Origin: Dimargaris cristalligena | Taxonomy: Eukaryota; Kickxellomycota; Dimargaritomycetes; Dimargaritales; Dimargaritaceae | Assembly: GCA_027576995.1 (NCBI GenBank) | Contig: JANBQC010000365.1 | Span: 1-28,386, forward strand | Direction: 5' to 3' | DNA length: 28,386 nucleotides | Shown: positions 20,932 through 28,386 of the stretch, piece after piece | Layout: the number at the start of each line of letters is the position of its first letter | How positions within the stretch are numbered: position 1 is the stretch's first letter | The notes under the pieces: model-generated | What the model saw: only the letters and a program-made list of their open reading frames with translations | Database searches by the model: none | Told to the model about the DNA's origin: nothing | Translations under genes and position numbers: made by a program

Positions 20932-23676
20932 ATGGCTGGTGCTTTGGAAAACGCCAAGAGAGATCTTCGCCGTCTCGAAGACGAAAAGGAAAGCCGATAT
21001 GGCTACGTCTACTCCATCTCGGGACCTGGTAAGTCCCCCTCCTCCGTTCTCCGGTCTACTTGGCGCTTCATTAGCCCGCATTAGAAGACCCCCTGTTCAT
21101 TCACATCCCCTCCCCCACCCTGGCTAACTACTCCGCTGCCGACTTCCCTATATATATATCCACCCGGTATCAATACTGCATGGCACTAATTCTCGCAAAC
21201 CCCTACCCCATCCCTCTCGATCACTATCATTAGTCGTCATCGCCGAGAAAATGAACGGCTCGGCCATGCACGAGCTGGTACGTGTCGGCCACGGTGCCCT
21301 GGTCGGTGAAGTCATTCGTCTGGATGGCGACAAGGCCACTATCCAGGTGTACGAGGAAACCTGTAAGTTCAAGTAATCCCCCTACCTATTCTTGCGCTTG
21401 GTGATAATTTCTTGGCATCCGCTGTAATATTCCCCTCCCCCATCTCCTGTCTCTGTACCCACGCTCCGGGGCATTCCTTGCTTTACGGTCTATTAACCCT
21501 AATCCTGGCATTATTGTATTATATACCCCATTTTTATACAATCCCAATAGCCGGTTTAACCATTGGTGACCCCGTCCTCCGGTCTGGCAAGCCCCTGTCT
21601 GCCGAACTCGGACCCGGTAAGTACAGTCCCAATATTTTTTTTACAAATATGACCCTCATATACCCCTATAGGATGCTCCGTTATCCTAATTAGGCGTGTC
21701 CTCGATCGGCTCAACCACGAAAGTATACTAATCTTTACTCTGACCCGCTCCTCTCCCTCCCAAACTGACTGTGAATAGGTCTGTGCTCCAACACCTTCGA
21801 CGGTATCCAGCGCCCTCTGAAGGTAAGTAGTGTCCTTAGAGTAATATGTATCCATATCCCTCCGGCTATTAATTAGTGGCATCCCTTTATGCGAACCACT
21901 CACCCATCGCAATTGGGTACCTGTACATATACTAACCGCCTCCATCGTTCAACTCTCCGTTTCCGCGTATTCTCCTTCACTCTAACAGGGTATCCAAGAC
22001 ATGTCCCAGAGTATTTACATTCCCCGTGGTATTGACACCCCCGCCCTCGACAAAACTCTCTCCTGGGATTTCAACCCCGCCGAGTTCCGGGTAAGTCATC
22101 AACTCCTGTATCCCCGTCCTTCGGTGTATAGGCCATTTTCCCGACGTGATTATTCACCACGGGGCTGAGAGTCACTAGTATGCTAAACCCCCCGTAATAA
22201 CCGTATGTATCCCCTCCCCTTTTATGATCTATCCGTGTCTTTCCCATGTCACTTTAGGTGGGCGATCACATTACCGGTGGTGACATTTTCGCCCATGTTT
22301 ACGAAAACTCCCTGGTGGCTAACCACTCTATTATGCTGAACCCCAAAGCCCTGGGTACTATCACCTACATGGCCCCTAAGGGCTCGTACAATCTGGAGGA
22401 TGTGGTCCTGGAAACCGAATTCGAGGGCAAGACCACCCAGCACACTATGCTGCAGATCTGGCCCGTTCGTTCTCCCCGTCCCGTGGCCGAGAAGCTGGCC
22501 GCCAACTACCCCCTGCTAACTGGTCAGCGTGTGCTCGACGCCCTATTCCCCTGTGTCCAGGGTGGTACTACCGCCATTCCCGGTGCCTTTGGGTGCGGTA
22601 AGACTGTGATTTCCCAGTCCCTGTCCAAGTACTCCAACTCCGACCTGATTGTGTACATTGGATGTGGTGAACGCGGTAACGAAATGGCCGAAGTCTTGAT
22701 GGACTTCCCCCAGCTTTCCGTGGAGATTGACGGTCGCCAGGAGTCCATCATGAAGCGTACCACGCTGGTGGCCAATACCTCCAACATGCCCGTGGCCGCC
22801 CGTGAGGCTTCCATCTACACCGGTATTACCATTTCCGAGTACTTCCGTGATCAGGGTAAGAACGTGGCCATGATGGCCGATTCGACTTCCCGGTGGGCCG
22901 AGGCTCTGCGTGAAATTTCGGGTCGTTTGGCCGAAATGCCCGCCGATAGCGGTTACCCAGCGTACCTGGGCGCCCGTCTGGCCTCCTTCTACGAGCGTGC
23001 CGGTAAGGTTCACTGTCTGGGTAACCCCAACCGTCAGGGTAGTGTGAGTGTGGTTGGTGCCGTGTCTCCCCCCGGTGGTGACTTCTCTGACCCCGTAACC
23101 TCGGCCACCCTGGGTATCGTACAGGTGTTCTGGGGTTTGGACAAGAAGCTGGCCCAGCGTAAGCACTTCCCGTCGGTTAACTGGTCCCTTAGTTACTCCA
23201 AGTACATGCAGGCCCTGACCCCCTACTACGAGAAGTTTGATCCCGAATTTATCGATCTGCGCACCCGGTGTAAGGAAATCCTGCAGATGGAGGAGGATCT
23301 TTCCGAGATTGTCCAGCTGGTCGGTAAGAGTGCCCTGGCCGAGTCGGATAAGATTACTCTGGAGGTGGCTCGTATTATTAAGGACGACTTCCTTCAGCAG
23401 AACGGCTACTCCAGCTACGATCGCTACTGCCCGTTCTACAAGACCGTCTGGCTCCTGCGCAACATGATCGGTTTCTACACTCACGCCACCCACGCCGTGG
23501 AGGTAACCCGGGGTCAGGTCACTTGGGCCAAGATCCGGGACAACATGGGTGACATCATCTACAAGCTGAGCTCTATGAAGTTCGAAGACCCTGCCGATGG
23601 TGAAGAGGTCCTGCGGGAACGGTACACCAACCTGGCTAAGGAGATGGAGGAGCGCTTCCGTCAGCTGACCGATTAG
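20932..23676 (+). CDS. VMA1: V-type H+-ATPase catalytic subunit A (Vma1)
   Basis: Vma1 is the ATP-hydrolysing subunit of the V1 sector of the vacuolar proton pump; three copies alternate with subunit B. Six exons join in phase: 20932-21028, 21234-21362, 21551-21616, 21779-21822, 21989-22090 and 22258-23676. They give 618 residues, the usual length. The N-terminal beta-barrel reads [12 protein letters not shown]. The P-loop GAFGCGKT is at residues 255-262, with K261 and T262 contacting ATP/Mg. GCGERGNEM follows with the catalytic glutamate at 284. The [20 protein letters not shown] and FPSVNW blocks and the C-terminal helical domain are intact. The P-loop cysteine (259) is where budding yeast VMA1 carries an intein; here the site is uninterrupted. 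All donors are gtaagt. An AATAAA lies at 23725-23730, about 50 bp past the stop. Third positions are strongly C/G-biased, suggesting high expression. A 389-codon open frame on the opposite strand is a by-product of this bias. Confidence 0.97.
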
Positions 23677-26391
23677 AGTGCGAGTTTGAAAAGAGTACAC
23701 ATATTCTTTCATGACCTTTTTTTAAATAAAGGATCGGTGGTTTGTTTAACCTTACGGCCCATACATTTACACCGTCTTTTTTGTTTCATCTATTGAATGG
23801 CCGTATTCCGGCTAATTTATTTATCTTTTTGATTTGATTTTCGTATTTCTCGACTCTTGTTCAAACTACCGTTTCGGATTTCTTTTTCTTACATATCGTT
23901 TCGCAGGCTACCCACCTGTTCAAAACATTTCGTTTTATTGGTGCTCCCTCTATAAAATCAGCTCGGTCAATTTTTATATATGCTGGCTCTTGCCTCTTGT
24001 GCCGGATTCGCTATATCCATTAGATGAGATTTTGGTTGATCCACAGGGTTGGCAATTTGGTCAAGTGTTACCTGTACAGTATAATTTGAATTAAACGCCG
24101 GCTTTGACTAGAGGGCAGTTGATTATGGCGATTCTATTTCATCTGCATACCCTTATGGCTTAATTTTGGTGCGAATATGGTTAATCTGATACCCATTGCA
24201 ACCAGTATCACACATTGCCCTTATTCGGAGGTACACGTAAGTGCAGTTGGTCTATTAGGGACAGACCGTAAATCCCAAAATAGGTTAGAAGCTATCAATG
24301 GGTGTGGTTTACACTAAGTTCAGGGGGGTTCGATTCTATCAACTATTCTTCCGAGAAGCACTGTCCACGTAAGCCGATAAATAACACCTTTTCAGGGTGC
24401 TATATCTCTGAAAAATCAGCGATTTTTATTTACCCCCCCCCCCCCGTGATTTCCCGTGTCGACCGTTTAATAATACTATCGCCTTGATATCGGCGTTTTA
24501 TTGGATGTCATCTAGATATTAGTCAATCAGGTCATTTTCGATTTATTCACTTTGACATGAGCCCCCATATATACTGATATTTGGGTAACACTTGATTCAA
24601 TATATTCAGGCACTTTCGTGTTGTCCGTCAAGGGTTTTTATCCATTTATTTTATGGCATGATCCAGTGGCAATGCTAATCGGACAAATGGCCGATACCAT
24701 GTTGCCTAGTTTTTCCGAAACGCGTTACTTGTATGTGCCAGACTAATCCCCACTAGCCCGCGCAGTCAATATATGTATTACGGCTAGCCTAAACTATTAG
24801 GGATGCGTCATCCCGTCCCGAAAGGGAAGCAAACAGCTGACATGTCCCCCCCCCTCAAAAAATACTCGTGTCATGGGCCCCCCTTTACTAATGAGGTCAA
24901 ATGCGGAGCGGGGGTGTAAAAGTGAGGTATGGCAACCAAGCGTAAATTATTTCTATTAGTCATCTGTATGAATATGCAACAAAAAATAACTGCGGAATAT
25001 TTTGCACTCGACAGCGGGTATTGTAGCAATGTACCTGACCTAGAGGTGGATTGAATGGCCGGTGTACACCCTCTAAACTGTACAAATGCCAAATACAAAA
25101 AGGATAATGATAATAATAGAAAATACAGCCCGATGGATTAATTCGCTGTAAGCTCCCCCTACTGTTCTGTTCGGAGATAGCCCCGTGTGCACCAGTAGCA
25201 GTGGCTCATTCGCCCACCCTCTCTATCCCCACACATTTCTTTGGCATTGTTGATATACCGGAAAAATTGACCAACGAAAACGGGACAGGTGGTGGTCGTA
25301 CCACGTCTCCGGGGGTCGCACCAAGTCCGACTGGTGGATTACGATTTACGGCTTGGCGGAATGGGGGAAGTGGTTTTTGAATTAAGGTCCGGGTCACGCT
25401 TTCTAGCATGGCTATTACAGGATATGTAGAACTTTGCCCTTGGGACCAGGGTTTTCAGGGTACATCTCCTTTGGGCAGTGGCCAACTGATAGCGCAGCAA
25501 CAATAAACTATAGTCCCAATTAATGCCAGCCCTGTATTGAAAGCATACCCGAAATATATCCAAGCAGTATATATATATATATGTAGCAATTAGACCCAAA
25601 TTAACATCGTCTAAATGGTTATTATTATTATTATTTTAAAAAATAAATGTAACCAAAACATGTGAAGAGCGATGGTCACAGATCTATATCCATCGGCCAG
25701 GGACTATAATAAAGTCGAGGAAATGTCTCGGATATCGGAAATTGCGACGAATGGCTGGCCGTCTAGGCTTGTAACAACGTTTCGGACGAAATGGGGACTC
25801 GGAAGGTCACGATTCGAATAGTGGTTGCACAGCTACATAGCCCCCTCCCCAATGGCCCAGTTTTAGGCATACTTGATCAAGTTATCCACTTATTCACCAG
25901 TTAAAGTTGAAAAAAACACACGCACACAAAAAACAACCTCCCGAAAGGACGGGCAATTCGTCGCCCATTGGCAGTTAGTTGCCCTCAGCTCGCCTCGTTA
26001 AGTATAGGGGGACGAAAACCACAACGGTAAAATCACCCAATCGGTACGGCCGTCCTTCCCTTCTGCGAATATCAGGTGAAGCTTGGCGAGGGTTGTATTA
26101 TTTTTGCAGTACACGCCACTTCATCGCCTGGCACAATATCAACCTGGTAACCCTGGGAGATACAGAGCGAGACGAAATGTGTGTATATATAAGAGATAAG
26201 CGAGCCGACTTCATTCCTAGCATATTTGTTCATTGTACATTTTATATAATAAGGAAGCTAGATTTGGTTTTGTTTTTTAAATTTTGCTTAGACCTCATAT
26301 TATTACTATTACTATTACTATTACTCTTACTCTTACGCTTTGAAAAAAATAATTAAATTGACTCGTCCTTTTTCGTCCAACCCTAGCCATT
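23677..26391. other. 2.7-kb AT-rich spacer
   Basis: It begins with the VMA1 3' end (AATAAA at 23725-23730). Beyond that I find no supportable gene. Visible low-complexity sequence includes a 13-base C run (24433-24445), a shorter C run near 24846, a TA run near 25567-25580 and a TTA run near 25619-25634. A TTA/CTT-type tract (about 26298-26336) precedes the next gene. Minus-strand frames at 25599-25339 and 25409-25206 are open but have no domain and no clear splice joins. Confidence 0.5.
26298..26336 (+). repeat. trinucleotide/hexanucleotide tract (TTACTA, then TTACTC)
   Basis: The tract is built of TTA, CTA and CTC triplets, mostly as TTACTA hexamers that change to TTACTC. It lies about 55 bp upstream of the predicted secreted-protein start and so probably in its 5' leader or promoter. 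Length variation between strains is likely for such a repeat. Confidence 0.6.
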
Positions 26392-27447
26392 ATGCGTCTC
26401 TCCATCCCCCGGTTAGGCTTAGGCGCATGCCTTTCGATGCTACCTTTAGTAGCGCTCGGTATTCCGGTTGAAAACCCATTTTCGGGTTACCCCAACTATT
26501 TTGACCTTTTCGAGCCCCGAAATCCCTCCGACCCGCCCATGGTGGTCAACCGCGAAATACTCAAAGTTATTGCGGCGGGGATTAACCCCTTGCATCCGAC
26601 CAGCACCCACCCTCTGCCGGACCTGCTCATCACCGTGCGGTACGATGATTTGATGCATGTACTGGCCCAAACGAGCCACCGGGCCTTGCGGAGCCGGCGG
26701 CCGCAACGGTCCGGTTGGGAAGCCAGCCAACAACCCAACCAACCCTTCCATCAGTCTGTTCAACCCGTTCAGGTCAGCCCAGCGGTCGTTGACCCACAGC
26801 TTCCCGTCCAGCCACCTAACCCTTACCCCAACCAGGTCAGGTATAATCCAACCATCAATCCTCAGGACACCTGGTTAAATCCGTCAACGGTAGTGAACCC
26901 CGCCGATCCCGCCCCAGGGTTCAATGAAGACCGTCCCATTGATTTGACCAACCTTACCGAGTACCCCTTTAGCCAAGGAACCGGAACTGCCGCCAACTTA
27001 CCCCATAACCTTGGCCTTAGCCTGATAAGCCCAACTGACCGCCAAACTAGCCACTCCGACTCCAGCAGTGCGCTACCCATCACCCCACCCGTTCCCGAGA
27101 CACTGAGCAACGACCCGAAAAAAATGCCCGCTTTCCGTAATAAGGCGGAATTCGATTCATATTTTCAAAAATTGATGTCGCCATGGTGGATAGACGCTTT
27201 GGCTTTGCAGGATTACGCCGTCAACACCCCCCTCTCGCTTGGTAGCAAGCGTTCGTTGAACATGAATGGTGATGATGGCCTACCTGGTAGTGGTGGTAAA
27301 ACTACTACTCCCCAGAGTAACCACAATAACCAGGCAACTGTCCTTCCCCCCAGCGAGTCGTGGTTATCTGCTGATAGTGCATTCTTATCCTATGACCAAT
27401 ACCGTGAGCCCAAAAGAACACGCTCCCAATTAAACAGCCGTATATGA
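26392..27447 (+). CDS. predicted secreted Pro/Asn/Ser-rich protein, single exon
   Basis: This intronless ORF encodes 351 residues. The N-terminus is a convincing signal peptide: MRLSIPRLG, a hydrophobic core LGACLSMLPLVALG, and likely cleavage around residues 23-25 before PVENPF. A moderately ordered stretch follows (about 25-100). Residues about 100-180 are rich in Pro, Gln and Asn (repeated QP, NP and VQP). A more ordered segment sits near 245-280 (AEFDSYFQKLMSPWWIDALALQDYAV), and the tail is Gly/Asn/Ser-rich. An N-glycosylation sequon (NLT) is visible near residue 190. A dibasic SKRS after the ordered segment could be a Kex2-type site. An AATAAA lies at 27571-27576. I recognise no family. 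It is probably an extracellular or cell-surface protein, possibly lineage-specific. Coding is well supported by length and composition; function is unknown. Confidence 0.72.
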   Translation: MRLSIPRLGLGACLSMLPLVALGIPVENPFSGYPNYFDLFEPRNPSDPPMVVNREILKVIAAGINPLHPTSTHPLPDLLITVRYDDLMHVLAQTSHRALRSRRPQRSGWEASQQPNQPFHQSVQPVQVSPAVVDPQLPVQPPNPYPNQVRYNPTINPQDTWLNPSTVVNPADPAPGFNEDRPIDLTNLTEYPFSQGTGTAANLPHNLGLSLISPTDRQTSHSDSSSALPITPPVPETLSNDPKKMPAFRNKAEFDSYFQKLMSPWWIDALALQDYAVNTPLSLGSKRSLNMNGDDGLPGSGGKTTTPQSNHNNQATVLPPSESWLSADSAFLSYDQYREPKRTRSQLNSRI

Positions 27448-27689
27448 AGTAGATTTGCTCCGGCTTTAACCAAAATATCATATTAGCATACATATTGGAC
27501 CTGAATTCCAGGTTAAGCTTGGTTGGACTTGTGGTCGTTTCTTTAACACCGTGTATTATTTTAGATCTTTAATAAAATTGAAGTGCCCCAATACTGGACT
27601 CTGAGTAATATTTTTGTTGGTGCATAAAAGCAAACACCGATGGATTCTCATCGAGTTGCCAGAATTCCTGGAAAAAATATATAAAAATG
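27448..27689. terminator. 3' regions of the secreted-protein gene and the tRNA
   Basis: AATAAA at 27571-27576 follows the plus-strand gene by about 120 bp. On the minus strand, just past the tRNA 3' end, a TTTTT run (complement of 27683-27687) fits an RNA polymerase III terminator. Confidence 0.55.
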
Positions 27690-27762
27690 AGGTCCTACCG
27701 AGATTCGAACTCGGGTTGCGGGGATCAAAACCCCATGTGATAACCAACTACACTATAGAACC
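27690..27762 (-). tRNA. tRNA-Gln (anticodon UUG)
   Basis: This 73-nt cloverleaf reads CAA codons for glutamine. The 7-bp acceptor stem GGTTCTA/TAGGACC closes with one G-U pair. The D-arm is GTGTAGTTGGTTATCAC, the anticodon stem TGGGG/CCCCG, the loop TTTTGAT with anticodon TTG (27728-27726), and the T-arm CCGAG-TTCGAAT-CTCGG. The discriminator base is T. There is no intron and no encoded CCA, as usual in eukaryotes. The internal A and B boxes (TAGTGTAGTTGG and GTTCGAATC) are present, and a T5 terminator lies just downstream. It closely resembles fungal tRNA-Gln(UUG). Confidence 0.95.
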
Positions 27763-28386
27763 ACTATATTTTTTTTGTGGTGTAGCATAGTACATATAAT
27801 AGTAGTAGCAATAATAGGCGTGAATGCCTTCCAATCGAACTTAAAGAGACAGCAAGGTCGAACCTTAAGAATAACTAATACAACTGTAGGCAAAACTGCC
27901 GATACAGTTCAGAAGAATGGAAAAAGAGATGTTTTATTAAGAGCTGCAATTATTGAAGGTATTTATACTGAGGAAGTGGTTGAAGTCCAACCTATGTAGT
28001 CTTACTACTCGAATTGATTAATAATAACAAGTTTACAAATATATCTGGCTAATGATGATATCAAATATAAATACAAGTAGTATTTAATGTATCTCTCACT
28101 TACTATGATATTACAAGGGTATAAAATAATAAATCGGAACGTCACTGATAAAATGATATAAAAATAGAATGTGATTGAAAAAGGAATACTGTGGTTTACT
28201 ATAAGTGACTAAGTAGTCTCAGGTACTACCACAATATTTTTAGAATAATCGTATATTTACTACATATTAATTAAAAAAGACAGGTAATTGGAAATCCCAT
28301 GTGGATCATTTTGGTATGGAACAATTGTAATAGGCCAGTTGATGAGACCATAAGGGGGTCCCAAGTAATGAATATTAGTATTGAAT
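27763..28386. other. AT-rich window end with a short open frame
   Basis: A plus-strand frame from about 27775 to 27999 is open for about 74 codons but has no ATG start. It reads a hydrophobic stretch (IVHIIVVAIIGVNA) and then a basic/polar region ending in EEVVEVQPM. It looks like a signal peptide plus a small mature peptide whose start codon is missing or lies in another exon; I do not call it a gene. The remaining 390 bp are AT-rich with no recognised feature. Confidence 0.35.

Noticed and set aside
22543..23712. 389-codon open frame on the minus strand
   Set aside because: It lies entirely antisense to VMA1. The C/G-biased third positions of VMA1 remove stops on the other strand. The translation is repetitive in G, H, T and V and shows no domain.
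24433..24445. C13 homopolymer and other C runs as possible structured elements
   Set aside because: Single homopolymers without spaced G/C tracts do not form a convincing quadruplex or i-motif pattern.

Overview
This is eukaryotic nuclear DNA. Its protein-coding genes are split by short introns (60-463 nt, mostly 140-220 nt) with gtaagt-like donors, and the products are typical of a fungus. An intron-rich, early-diverging filamentous fungus is more likely than a budding yeast, because COX20, eIF4E, GID7 and VMA1 here carry 2, 2, 12 and 5 coding introns. The lineage is an inference; nothing in the window fixes the species. I see no prokaryotic operon, phage, CRISPR array or recognisable transposase.

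Layout. 1-2.5 kb: AT-rich spacer with one GC-richer island holding a possible small Gly/Pro/Ala-repeat ORF (1256-1510). 2.55-3.84 kb (minus): a four-exon gene for an unrecognised protein with four predicted membrane segments. 3.9-6.87 kb: no gene I can support. 6.87-7.18 kb (plus): a small predicted secreted protein. 7.77-8.56 kb (minus): COX20, an assembly factor for cytochrome c oxidase, facing away across about 1.5 kb from eIF4E (10.06-11.31 kb, plus). 11.3-14.3 kb: spacer with microsatellites and a 14-bp inverted repeat. 14.33-18.64 kb (plus): a WDR26/Gid7-type LisH-CTLH-WD40 subunit of the GID/CTLH ubiquitin ligase. 20.93-23.68 kb (plus): VMA1, the catalytic A subunit of the vacuolar H+-ATPase, with a probable intron in its 5' leader. 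26.39-27.45 kb (plus): a single-exon predicted secreted, Pro/Asn/Ser-rich protein of unknown function. 27.69-27.76 kb (minus): tRNA-Gln(UUG). The last 600 bp are AT-rich.

The recognised genes are housekeeping functions (mitochondrial assembly, cap-dependent translation, regulated protein turnover, vacuolar acidification). They do not form a pathway; their adjacency looks like ordinary fungal gene order. I did not find a convincing new multi-gene system. The points most worth a second look are the unidentified membrane protein, the secreted orphan proteins, the uncertain N-terminus, microexon and possible in-frame cassette exon of GID7, and the paired 14-bp hairpin sequences near 12 kb.
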